Of a stretch of 47,931 nucleotides of DNA, positions 25,714 through 33,271 are shown one piece after another (the first letter of the stretch is position 1; each line of letters opens with the position of its first letter). The notes beneath the pieces were generated by a model, which worked only from the letters and a program-made list of their open reading frames with translations, ran no database searches and had not been told where the DNA came from. A program made the position numbers and the translations under genes. The stretch covers positions 1 to 47,931 of the forward strand of contig CAZYBG010000016.1 in NCBI GenBank assembly GCA_964645155.1. The letters run 5' to 3'. The DNA comes from CAZYBG01 sp964645155 (lineage in GTDB: Bacteria; Pseudomonadota; Alphaproteobacteria; Rhodobacterales; Rhodobacteraceae).

Positions 25714-26055
25714 ATGATTGCGACCGATCGTTTCGCGCAGGTCGAGATCGCCTCGGCCGGGGCCCTCTGGCACTGGCTCGAGCGCAACCATCGGCAGGGC
25801 GAAAGCGTCTGGCTCGTCACGTTCCGCAAGCATCTGGCCGACCGCTTCGTGGCGGGGGGCGAGGTGCTGGACGCACGCGTCTCCTACGGCTGGATCGATG
25901 GCATCCGCCGCAAGCTCGATGCCGACCGCACGATGCAGCTCGTCTCGCCGCGCCGGACGCAGCGCTGGGCGGCGAGCTACAAGGCGCGGGCGGCGCGGCT
26001 GATCGCGGCTGTGGTCGACCATGCGGCGCGCAGGCAGCGCCTGCCGCAGATGTGA
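25714..26055 (+). pseudogene. Truncated YdeI/OmpD-associated-like protein
   Basis: A 113-residue product matching the N-terminal part of the YdeI family (usually about 190 residues): HWLERNHRQGESVWLVTF, VLDARVSYGWIDGIRRKLDADRTMQLVSPRRTQRWAASYKARAARLI. The family normally continues with a further 70-80 residues (GRM..AG...V), but here the frame diverges after ARLIA and stops within about 15 residues. No continuation was recognised in the remaining 50 bases before the next gene. It is most likely a decayed remnant; a short functional form cannot be excluded. Confidence 0.65.
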
Positions 26056-26057
26056 CA

Positions 26058-26087
26058 GGCGCGGTGGCGGTCGCCGGCCGCCGCGCC
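26058..26087. terminator. Hairpin between convergent genes
   Basis: GGCGCGGTGGC (26058-26068) pairs with 26077-26087 (11 positions, one G-U) around an 8-base loop. It lies between the YdeI remnant (plus) and the sugar-binding-protein gene (minus) and could terminate either transcript. It has no U-tract. Confidence 0.45.
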
Positions 26088-26108
26088 CATCGGTGCGTGG
26101 TGGCCGGC

Positions 26109-27749
26109 CTACATCCCGAGGCTCGCCTTGTAGAGCGCGATCTGCTGCTCGCGCCCGATCTGGTCGGTGATCCCCTCCCAGGCGGCGGCGATGGCGTCGG
26201 CGGTCTCCTGCGCGCTGCCATACTGGCCCGAGAGGCCCTTCACCAGTTCGTCCTCGGCGATCGAGTAGTACTGGAAGATGCCGGGGATGCGCGGCTCGAT
26301 GGCCGCGTTGGGGTGGTTGTAGCTGTCGAGGTTCGAGCCGAGATAGTCCTCGACGAAGGCCCGGTCGTAGCCCGCCGCCTCCCACTCCTCGTAGTTGAAA
26401 TGGCTGTTGCGGTAGGGCTGGTAGCCCGACGGATAGGCCGCCATCCAGAGCGAGATGTCCTTGCCGCCGAGATGCGCCGCCGCCGACCACGCCGCCTTGC
26501 GCTTCTTCTCGTCGTTCGAGACGCGGTTGGTGACGTAGAGCCCCCAGCCGAGATAGGCGAGGTTCGGCGCCTCGTTCGGCGTCTCCTCCCAGGCGCCGGT
26601 GGCCGAGTTCCAGACCGCGTCCGACCCCGGCACCGGCGCGAAACCGACCACGTCGCCGACGACCGAGGTGTCGGAGGTGCGGGCGTTCGAGCCGACATCG
26701 CCCCACCAGGTGAGCATCCCGCCGGTGCCGGCGAGGAACTGCTGGAAGGCGGTGGTGTTCGGATCGGCGTTGATCTGGTCGGTGGGGTAGGCGTTCGCCG
26801 CCATCAGGTCCATGACCTCCTGGATCGCGCGCACGAAGGCCGGGTTGTTGATCCGCGGCGCCATCGTCTCGGGGTCGAACAGCCAGGCCGGATCGCTCGG
26901 GTGCTTGGCATAGGCCGAGGCGCGGTCGGACAGGAAGTAGAACCCGAAGCCGCCCCACTGGTACTTGAGCGGGTCGAGAAAGCCGTAGGCCGGCAGCCCG
27001 GTCAGCGGGTCGGTCTGCCCCGCCAGCTTCTTCGAGAAGTCGTTGATCCCCGTCCAGGTGGTCGGCACCTCTGTCATGCCGGTGGCCGCGGTGATCGCCG
27101 GGTCGGTGAAGTAGTCGGTGCGGTAGGCGAGGGTATGGCAGTCGCCGTCGATCGAGATGCGGTAGGTCTGCCCGTCCCAGGTGCCGACCGGCGCCTTGAG
27201 GTAATCGACATAGTCCTCCATGTCGATCTGCTCCATCACCCAGTCCGGCATCGGGTCGAGAAGGCCGCGGCCGGCCGTGTCGCCCTCGAGCGGGGCGCCC
27301 ATGGCGAGGAGGTCGAAGTCGACCGTGCCGGTGGCGATGGCCTGCTGCAGGCGCGGGTTGTAGTCGGCCTGCGCGAGGTCGATCCAGTTGATCGTCGCGC
27401 CGGTATACTCCTCCCACGACTTCAGGAAGCCGCGGAACAGGATGTTGTGCTGGCCCTGGTTGTTCAGCCCGAGGAAGGTCAGCTCGACACCCGCGAACTC
27501 GCCCTCGGCGACATTCGCCTTGGTCGGTTCGAGGCAGAGCGCGCCGACCTCCTGCCAGTGCACGTCGGTAGGCGAGCCCTGGCCGACGCCCGGGATCGCG
27601 AGGATCTGCGCGCGCACGTTCCCCTGCGCCACGGCCCCGCCGGGCCGGAGCCCCGCCGCCGAGGCGGCGCCGAGCGCCGCCGCCGTCTGCAAGAGCCGCC
27701 GCCGCGTCAACCCACGCCGCACGGCATGGTCGTAGATATGGGTTTTCAC
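26109..27749 (-). CDS. Extracellular sugar-type ABC substrate-binding protein, Tat-exported
   Basis: A 546-residue binding protein, longer than usual for CUT1 systems (about 420). The N terminus has a twin-arginine-type signal, TRRRLLQTAAALGAASAAG. The fold is of the family 1 extracellular solute-binding type (FLKSWEEYTGATINWIDLAQADYNPRLQQAIATGTVDFDLLAMG, GTGGMLTWWGDVGSN). It should deliver a carbohydrate to the two permeases encoded further left on the same strand, with the divergent ATPase completing the importer. It is transcribed from the palindrome-containing region at 27750-27942. Confidence 0.9.
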   Translation of the reverse strand: MKTHIYDHAVRRGLTRRRLLQTAAALGAASAAGLRPGGAVAQGNVRAQILAIPGVGQGSPTDVHWQEVGALCLEPTKANVAEGEFAGVELTFLGLNNQGQHNILFRGFLKSWEEYTGATINWIDLAQADYNPRLQQAIATGTVDFDLLAMGAPLEGDTAGRGLLDPMPDWVMEQIDMEDYVDYLKAPVGTWDGQTYRISIDGDCHTLAYRTDYFTDPAITAATGMTEVPTTWTGINDFSKKLAGQTDPLTGLPAYGFLDPLKYQWGGFGFYFLSDRASAYAKHPSDPAWLFDPETMAPRINNPAFVRAIQEVMDLMAANAYPTDQINADPNTTAFQQFLAGTGGMLTWWGDVGSNARTSDTSVVGDVVGFAPVPGSDAVWNSATGAWEETPNEAPNLAYLGWGLYVTNRVSNDEKKRKAAWSAAAHLGGKDISLWMAAYPSGYQPYRNSHFNYEEWEAAGYDRAFVEDYLGSNLDSYNHPNAAIEPRIPGIFQYYSIAEDELVKGLSGQYGSAQETADAIAAAWEGITDQIGREQQIALYKASLGM

Positions 27750-27860
27750 GTCTGATCCTCCCTGATCGTCGTGGTGGCGGTGGCCGGGCCGGGGCGTCTG
27801 CCGCGCCCCTCGCTCCGCCGCGTGGTGCCACGATCCACCGCCGGGGCATGGCGTGTCAAG

Positions 27861-27878
27861 ATTCTAACATGTTAGTAT
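27861..27878. promoter_or_regulatory. Operator-like palindrome in the divergent sugar-transport promoter
   Basis: The core CTAACATGTTAG (27864-27875) is a perfect 12-bp palindrome. With flanks, 27861-27878 is symmetric except for one pair. It lies about midway between the starts of the binding-protein gene (minus) and the ATPase gene (plus), and a possible -10 (TATGGT, 27876-27881) overlaps it. The form resembles sites of GntR-family regulators, but no regulator gene is encoded nearby in the window. Confidence 0.65.
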
Positions 27879-27942
27879 GGTCAGGGCCGTGGACAGGCCG
27901 CGGCGCCTCGGCTACCTCTGAACCGAGCGGGGGGAGGCGGAG

Positions 27943-29031
27943 ATGGCCGGCGTCACGATCCGGGGGCTGCGCAAGGGCTACGGCGCGGTGGAGGTGATCC
28001 ACGGCCTCGATCTCGATGTGGCGGACGGGGCCTTCGTGGTGCTGGTCGGCCCCTCGGGCTGCGGCAAGTCCACGCTGCTCAGGATGATCGCCGGGCTCGA
28101 AGGCGTCACCGCGGGAACGATCGCGATCGGCGATCGCGTGGTGAACCACCTGCCGCCGGCCGAGCGCGACATCGCCATGGTGTTCCAGAACTACGCGCTC
28201 TACCCGCACAAGACGGTCGCCGCCAACATGGGCTTCGCGCTGAAGCTGCGCGGCGCACCGCGCGACGAGGTGCGCAGGAAGGTCGAGCGGGCGGCGCAGA
28301 TCCTGGGCCTCGCCCCCTATCTCGACCGCTATCCCCGCGCGCTCTCGGGCGGCCAGCGCCAGCGGGTGGCGATGGGCCGTGCCATCGTCCGCGACCCGCA
28401 GGTGTTCCTGTTCGACGAGCCGCTCTCGAACCTCGACGCCAAGCTCCGCGTGCAGATGCGCACCGAGATCCGCGAGCTGCACCAGCGGCTGAAGACCACC
28501 ACCGTCTACGTCACCCACGACCAGATCGAGGCGATGACGATGGCCGACAAGATCGTCGTCATGCAGGGCGGCCGGATCGAGCAGGCGGGCGCCCCGCTCG
28601 ACCTCTACGACCGGCCGGCCAACGTGTTCGTGGCGGGCTTCATCGGCAGCCCGGCGATGAACCTGATCGACGGCCGCGTGGCGGGCGGCGCGGTCGAGGC
28701 GCTGGGCGCGCGGCTGCCGCTCGGCGGCGCCGCGGGCGAGGGGCGCGAGGTGGTCTTCGGCGTCCGGCCGGAACATCTCGACCTGGCCGATGCCGGCTCC
28801 GCCGCCGGGATCGAGGGCACCGTCGCGGTGGTCGAGCCGACCGGATCGGAAACCCATGTCGTCGTCCGCGTCGGCGGGAACGGCGCCGGAAACGGCGCCG
28901 GCCCCGGGGGCAGCGAGATCGTCGGCCTCTTCCGCGAGCGGCACCGCTTCCGCCCCGGCGACGCGATCCGCCTCGCGCCCGATCCCGCCGCCGTGCATCT
29001 GTTCGACCGCGCGACGGGGGTGCGGCTGTGA
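27943..29031 (+). CDS. ABC transporter ATP-binding protein, UgpC/MalK-type
   Basis: A 362-residue sugar-importer ATPase. Walker A GPSGCGKS (about 36-43), signature LSGGQRQR, Walker B VFLFDEPLSNLDAK, switch His in VTHDQIEAMTMADK. The C-terminal regulatory TOBE domain (about 235-360) includes FGVRPEHLDLAD. It is the ATPase expected to serve the two permeases and the binding protein of this locus, although it is encoded divergently. The end overlaps the GTG start of the SGNH hydrolase gene (GTGA). It heads a plus-strand catabolic operon. Confidence 0.92.
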   Translation: MAGVTIRGLRKGYGAVEVIHGLDLDVADGAFVVLVGPSGCGKSTLLRMIAGLEGVTAGTIAIGDRVVNHLPPAERDIAMVFQNYALYPHKTVAANMGFALKLRGAPRDEVRRKVERAAQILGLAPYLDRYPRALSGGQRQRVAMGRAIVRDPQVFLFDEPLSNLDAKLRVQMRTEIRELHQRLKTTTVYVTHDQIEAMTMADKIVVMQGGRIEQAGAPLDLYDRPANVFVAGFIGSPAMNLIDGRVAGGAVEALGARLPLGGAAGEGREVVFGVRPEHLDLADAGSAAGIEGTVAVVEPTGSETHVVVRVGGNGAGNGAGPGGSEIVGLFRERHRFRPGDAIRLAPDPAAVHLFDRATGVRL

Positions 29032-29672
29032 CCCGCACCGTCCTCGTCTACGGCGATTCCAACAGCCATGGCACGGCGCCGATGCCGACGCTGCTCGACC
29101 GGGCGCGGTACGGCTTCGATCAGCGCTGGCCGGGGGTCATGGCGGGCCGGCTGGGCGCCGGCTGGCAGGTGATCGAGGAGGCGCTGCCGGGCCGCACCAC
29201 GGTGCATCCCGACCCGGTGTCGGGCCTGCACAAGAACGGGCTCGCCGTGCTGCCGGCGGCGCTGGAAAGCCACGCGCCGATCGACCTGGTGATCCTGATG
29301 CTCGGCACCAACGACCTGAAGGCCCGCTTCGCGCTGCCGCCGGTCGAGATCGCGGTCGGGGTCGAGCAGCTCGTGCGCCATGTCCGGCAGGGCTTCTGCG
29401 GGCCGGAGGGGCGGGCGCCGGCGCTGCTGCTGGTCTGCCCGCCGCCGGTCGAGGAGGCGGGCTGCTTGGCCGAGGTCTTCGCCGGCGGCGCTGCGAAGTC
29501 GCGCCGGCTCGCGCCGTTCTATGCCGAGGCGGCGGCGCGCTGGGGCGCGGCGTTCCTCGATGCCGGCACCGTCATCGACCCTTCGCCGGTCGATGGCGTC
29601 CACTTCGCGGCCGATGCGCATCGACGGCTCGGCGAGGCCATCGCCGGCGTCGTCGCGGGCCTTTCGTTCTGA
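29028..29672 (+). CDS. SGNH/GDSL-family esterase
   Basis: A 214-residue SGNH hydrolase. Block I is VLVYGDSNSHG (catalytic Ser about 11), block III is ILMLGTNDLK, and block V is DGVHFAADAH (catalytic Asp/His). The subtype resembles bacterial arylesterases and sugar-ester deacetylases. Because it is translationally coupled to the sugar ATPase (GTG start overlapping the stop) and followed by a mutarotase and kinase, removal of an acyl group from the imported sugar is a reasonable guess, but only inference. No signal peptide is present, so it should be cytoplasmic. Confidence 0.87.
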   Translation: MTRTVLVYGDSNSHGTAPMPTLLDRARYGFDQRWPGVMAGRLGAGWQVIEEALPGRTTVHPDPVSGLHKNGLAVLPAALESHAPIDLVILMLGTNDLKARFALPPVEIAVGVEQLVRHVRQGFCGPEGRAPALLLVCPPPVEEAGCLAEVFAGGAAKSRRLAPFYAEAAARWGAAFLDAGTVIDPSPVDGVHFAADAHRRLGEAIAGVVAGLSF

Positions 29673-29685
29673 GGGAGGAGAGATC

Positions 29686-30138
29686 ATGCTGAAGGGCATC
29701 GACCCGAGATTGAACGCCGACGTGCTCTATGCGCTGCGCGCGATGGGCCACGGCGACGTGCTGGTGATCGCCGACACCAACTTCCCCGCCGACAGCGTGG
29801 CGCGCGATACCGTGCTGGGCGAACTGCTGACGATGCACAACCTGACCGCCGCCGAGGCGGTCGAGGCGGTGCTGTCGGTCATGCCGCTCGACACCTTCGT
29901 CGACGACTTCGCGGCGCGGATGGAGGTGGTGGGCAAGCCCGACGAGGTGCCGAAGGCGCAGAAGGAGGTGCAGAAGGCGATCGACAGGGCCGAGGGCCGG
30001 CCCCGGCCGATGGTCTCGGTCGAGCGCTTCGAGTTCTACGACCGCGCCCGCGAGGCCTATGCCGTGATCCAGACCGGCGAGCGGCGGTTCTACGGTTGCT
30101 TCCTGCTCCGCAAGGGGGTGATCGGTCCGGATGAGTAG
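29686..30138 (+). CDS. RbsD/FucU-family sugar mutarotase
   Basis: A 150-residue protein of the RbsD/FucU fold, which interconverts anomers or pyranose and furanose forms of a sugar. MLKGIDPRLNADVLYALRAMGHGDVLVIADTNFPA is closer to FucU (L-fucose mutarotase) than to RbsD. The catalytic-site His of MGHGD and the C-terminal FYDRAREAYAVIQTGERRFYGCFLLRKGV are present. GGGAGGAG lies before the ATG. It is in an operon with the ABC ATPase, the esterase and a PfkB kinase. Confidence 0.9.
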   Translation: MLKGIDPRLNADVLYALRAMGHGDVLVIADTNFPADSVARDTVLGELLTMHNLTAAEAVEAVLSVMPLDTFVDDFAARMEVVGKPDEVPKAQKEVQKAIDRAEGRPRPMVSVERFEFYDRAREAYAVIQTGERRFYGCFLLRKGVIGPDE

Positions 30139-30271
30139 CGTGCGTGCCTTCCCTCGCCCGTGCGCCGGCTCGGGCGGCGTCCGACCCGCGCCCCCGGCGC
30201 GCGTCCTTCGTGCCCACGTCGTCGGTTCGGGCGCCGCCCGTGCCGCGGTGATGCCGGAGGCGGGCTGAGCC

Positions 30272-31198
30272 ATGCCCGGCATCGTGATCCTCGGCGTCTT
30301 CGTCGCCGACACCGCCTACCGCGCCGACCGCCAGCCGCGGATGGGCGAGACGATCCTCGGGCGGTCCTTCGCGCTCGGCCCCGGCGGCAAGGGCTCGAAC
30401 CAGGCGGTCGCGGCGGCGATGGCGGGGGGAGAGGTCAGCTTCATCACGCGCCTAGGCCGCGACCCCTTCGCCGAGATGGCGCGGGCGACCTGGGCGAAGG
30501 CGGGCGTCACGCCCGAGGTCACCGACGATCCAGAGAGCTACACCGGCGCGGCCTACATCTTCGTCGAGGAGGCGACCGGCAACAACGCGATCATCATCGC
30601 GCCCGGCGCGGCGGGCCGCATCTCGATCGCCGACATCGAGGCGCGGGCCGGCCTCATCGGCGGCGCGCAGGTCTTCGTGACCCAGCTCGAACAGCCGATG
30701 GACGCGGCATTCCGCGCGCTCGAGATCGCGAAGGCCGGCGGCGCGACGACGATCCTGAACCCGGCACCGGCGGCCGACCTGCCCGGGGGGATGCTGGCGC
30801 TCTGCGACGTGGTCACGCCGAACGAGAGCGAGGCCGAGGGCATCACCGGCCTGCCGGTCACCTCGGTCGCCGAGGCCGAGGCGGCGGCGAAGGCGCTCCT
30901 CCGGCGCGGCGCCGGGGCGGCGGTGGTGACGCTCGGCGCCAACGGCGCGCTCTACCACGATGGCACGCGGACGGTGCATGTGCCGGCCCTGAGCGCCGGC
31001 CCGGTGGTCGAGACGACGGGGGCGGGCGATGCGTTCAACGGCGGCTTCGCGGTGGCGCTCGCCGAGGGCCGCGACCCGGTGGCGGCGGTCCGCTTCGGCT
31101 GCGCCACGGCGGCGATCTCGGTCACCCGCGCCGGCACCGCGCCCTCGATGCCGGCGCGCGGCGAGATCGACGCGCTGCTGGCGAAGGCGGGCGGCTGA
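30272..31198 (+). CDS. Ribokinase-family (PfkB) sugar kinase
   Basis: A 308-residue PfkB kinase of ribokinase type. GPGGKGSNQAVAAAMAGG is the N-terminal substrate motif (PfkB signature 1), NPAPAADLP and VTPNESEAEGITG are typical of RbsK, and ETTGAGDAFNGGFAVAL carries the catalytic Asp. It probably phosphorylates the sugar delivered by the transporter and mutarotase. A gap of 133 bases separates it from the mutarotase gene; no convincing gene was found there. It is the second PfkB kinase in the locus, besides the KdgK-like one at 21.1-22.0 kb. Confidence 0.88.
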   Translation: MPGIVILGVFVADTAYRADRQPRMGETILGRSFALGPGGKGSNQAVAAAMAGGEVSFITRLGRDPFAEMARATWAKAGVTPEVTDDPESYTGAAYIFVEEATGNNAIIIAPGAAGRISIADIEARAGLIGGAQVFVTQLEQPMDAAFRALEIAKAGGATTILNPAPAADLPGGMLALCDVVTPNESEAEGITGLPVTSVAEAEAAAKALLRRGAGAAVVTLGANGALYHDGTRTVHVPALSAGPVVETTGAGDAFNGGFAVALAEGRDPVAAVRFGCATAAISVTRAGTAPSMPARGEIDALLAKAGG

Positions 31199-31237
31199 GG
31201 CCCGGCTGGGGTCCGGCTGAGGCCCGGCTGAGGCCCG
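31194..31237 (+). repeat. Four tandem copies of an 11-bp unit after the kinase stop
   Basis: GCTGAGGCCCG is repeated four times without spacing (31194-31204, 31205-31215 with two changes, 31216-31226, 31227-31237). The first copy includes the TGA stop of the ribokinase gene. The array leads directly into the terminator-like hairpin. Confidence 0.8.
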
Positions 31238-31260
31238 AAACTCTTCGGACGAAGAGTTTC
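31237..31260. terminator. Rhodobacterales-type bidirectional hairpin
   Basis: GAAACTCTTC (31237-31246) and GAAGAGTTTC (31251-31260) form a perfect 10-bp stem with a GGAC loop. A GGCC/GGCC-rich extension lies beyond a one-base bulge. It is followed by CCTCCGGCGGGGATATTT, which I recall as a frequent intergenic sequence in Rhodobacterales genomes. It lies between convergent genes (kinase, plus; nlpD-like, minus) and probably terminates both. Confidence 0.75.
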
Positions 31261-31319
31261 AGGGCCTCCGGCGGGGATATTTGCAAGACGGGGAAGCGGC
31301 GCGGGTCAGGTCCGCCGGC

Positions 31320-32573
31320 TCACTCAAGATACTCGCTCGGGTCGAGGGTCTCGAAGCCGCGGCGCACCTCGAAGCGGATGAAGGCCGGGTTGCCGGCGCG
31401 CACCTTGCCGATCGCCTGGCCGCGGCTGACGCTGGCCCCGCGCTCCACGGTGATGTCCTCGAGATTGGCATAGACCGTCAGGATCGGCTCGGACGAGCCG
31501 AAGGCCGCGCCGTCGTGGCGGACGATGACGATCGCCACGTTGTCGGTGCTGCGGGTCACCGCCGCGACGGTGCCCTCGGCCGCGGCGTTGACGTTCGCGC
31601 CGGCCGAGGCCGAGATGTCGATCCCCTCGTTGCGGCCCTTCTGGTAGGCCCGGATGATCGAGCCCGAGACCGGCATCGAAAGCCTCGCCGGGGTCGAGGC
31701 CTCGGTGCGCTCGGCGCCGAGGTTCGGCGACGGCGGCGTCGCCTCGGGCGTCGCGCCGGTCTCGTCCGCCTCGGGGAGCGGCTGCGCGGCCGAGGGCGGC
31801 ACCGGCGTTGGCGAGCCCTCGCCCGGCGCTGTCGTCGGCGTGGTGGCCGGTGCGGTGGCTGGTGCGGCCGCCGCCGCCGACGTCGGCGCCGCCGCGCCGG
31901 CCTGCGGGATGATGAGATAGGCGCCCTCGCGCACCGCAAGGTCGGGGCCGAGCCCGTTCCAGTCGGCCAGCGAGCGCACCGACACGCCATAGAGCCGGGC
32001 GATGGAATAGGCGGTCTCGCCGCGCACCACCTGGTGGCGCACCGGCTCGGCCGAGCCGCGCGGCGCGGCGATCGTGCCCGGCGGCGTCGAGGCGCCGGCC
32101 TGGCCGCCCGAGGCCCGGTCGATCGCCTGGCCGGCGAGCGTGGTCACGTCGACCGCGCCACCGCCGGCCGAGCCGGGCGGAACCGCCGCGCCGCCGGCCG
32201 AGAAGCCGCCGGGCGGTTCGCTCACCCGCCGCGGCAGCGCCACGATCTCGCCGTCGCGGAGCGGCGTGCCGGCGGCGATGCCGTTGAAGCGCGCCACCTC
32301 CTCGGTGCCGAGGCCGACCCGCGCGGCGACGGTGTCGATCGTGTCGCCGCGGCGTGCCACCGCCACCTGGTAGCCGGGGTAGGAGATGACGCCGCGGCTG
32401 TCGGGCTGCGGCCGGGCCGAAACCGGCTCCTGCACCGCCCCGGCGGTATCGAAGCCGCCCGAGGCGCCGCGCAGGTCGAAGTCGATGTTGCGGTTCTCGT
32501 CGCAGGCCGCGAGCGCGAGGACCGCGACGCCGGCGAGGTATGTCGCGGCCTTCGGCGACGGGATGCGGGGCAT
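31320..32573 (-). CDS. NlpD-like lipoprotein: two LysM domains and a degenerate LytM (M23) domain
   Basis: A 417-residue murein-associated lipoprotein. A lipobox LAAC (Cys24), LysM domains at about 68-114 and 179-223, a Pro/Ala/Thr-rich linker (226-295) and an M23 fold (300-417). The metal ligands of active M23 enzymes are replaced: Asn315 for His in the HxGxD motif, Asn370 in YAN for YAH, Arg400 in IRFE for LHFE. Asp319 is kept. Like NlpD of E. coli it should activate an amidase rather than cut peptidoglycan. GAGGAG precedes the ATG. It follows pcm and surE. Confidence 0.88.
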   Translation of the reverse strand: MPRIPSPKAATYLAGVAVLALAACDENRNIDFDLRGASGGFDTAGAVQEPVSARPQPDSRGVISYPGYQVAVARRGDTIDTVAARVGLGTEEVARFNGIAAGTPLRDGEIVALPRRVSEPPGGFSAGGAAVPPGSAGGGAVDVTTLAGQAIDRASGGQAGASTPPGTIAAPRGSAEPVRHQVVRGETAYSIARLYGVSVRSLADWNGLGPDLAVREGAYLIIPQAGAAAPTSAAAAAPATAPATTPTTAPGEGSPTPVPPSAAQPLPEADETGATPEATPPSPNLGAERTEASTPARLSMPVSGSIIRAYQKGRNEGIDISASAGANVNAAAEGTVAAVTRSTDNVAIVIVRHDGAAFGSSEPILTVYANLEDITVERGASVSRGQAIGKVRAGNPAFIRFEVRRGFETLDPSEYLE

Positions 32574-32617
32574 CTGCACTCTCCTCAATCCTGCAGCCCC
32601 TTGTGGCCGGGGCCTGC

Positions 32618-33271
32618 CTAGTCTTCCGCGACGCCCTCGAGCAGCGGCACGAAGCGCACCGCCCGAAGTTCGTCGTAGTCGTAGCCGGAGGGGCTGCGCG
32701 TCACCTTGATGAGGTGCTGCACATGATCGGACTGCCCCACCGGCAGTACCATGATACCGCCGATCCGAAGCTGCGCCAATAGGGGCCCCGGCGGGTCCTC
32801 GGCGGCGGCCGTCACGAGGATCCGGTCGAACGGCGCCTGTTCGGCCAGCCCGCGCGAGCCGTCCGCGGTGCGCGCGGTGATGTTCGGCAGGCCGAGCGTG
32901 CGGAACACCTCCTCGGCCTCGCGAACGAGGCGGCGATGGCGGTCGACGGTGTAGACCCGGCGCGCCAGCAGCGACAGCACCGCCGCCTGGTAGCCCGACC
33001 CGGTGCCGACCTCGAGGACCTTGTCGCGGCCGCCCACCTCCAGCGCCTGGGTCATCAGCCCGACGACCGAGGGCTGGCTGATCGTCTGGCCGCAGGCGAT
33101 GGGCAGCGGCACGTCCTCGTAGGCGCGCGCCGCGAACAGGCCCTTGACGAAGGCGCCGCGGTCGACCCGCTCCATCGCCTCGAGCACGCGACGGTCGGTG
33201 ACCCCCTTCGAGCGGATCGCATAGAGAAAGCGCATCTTCCGCTCGGCATCGGTCTCGGGCGCCTCGCTCAT
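32618..33271 (-). CDS. pcm: Protein-L-isoaspartate O-methyltransferase
   Basis: A 217-residue SAM-dependent methyltransferase that repairs isoaspartyl residues in damaged proteins. The family opening (RKMRFLYAIRSKGVTDRRVLEAMERVDRGAFV), the CGQTISQPSVVGLMTQAL segment and motif I (KVLEVGTGSGYQAAVL, about 84-99) are all present. Length is typical. Its start overlaps the surE stop (ATGA), and nlpD follows 44 bases downstream; the order surE-pcm-nlpD is the same as in E. coli. Confidence 0.93.
   Translation of the reverse strand: MSEAPETDAERKMRFLYAIRSKGVTDRRVLEAMERVDRGAFVKGLFAARAYEDVPLPIACGQTISQPSVVGLMTQALEVGGRDKVLEVGTGSGYQAAVLSLLARRVYTVDRHRRLVREAEEVFRTLGLPNITARTADGSRGLAEQAPFDRILVTAAAEDPPGPLLAQLRIGGIMVLPVGQSDHVQHLIKVTRSPSGYDYDELRAVRFVPLLEGVAED

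Noticed and set aside
24262..27849. A 1195-codon open frame on the minus strand
   Set aside because: It is a frame-shifted shadow of the binding-protein gene and the antisense of the VWA gene. It has low-complexity Arg/Pro/Ala/Gly composition typical of GC-rich shadow frames and no domain.
30131..30268. 45-codon frame starting ATGAGT between the mutarotase and ribokinase genes
   Set aside because: The start overlaps the mutarotase stop, but the product is Arg/Pro/Ala-rich low-complexity sequence with no recognisable motif, so it is probably just GC-rich spacer.
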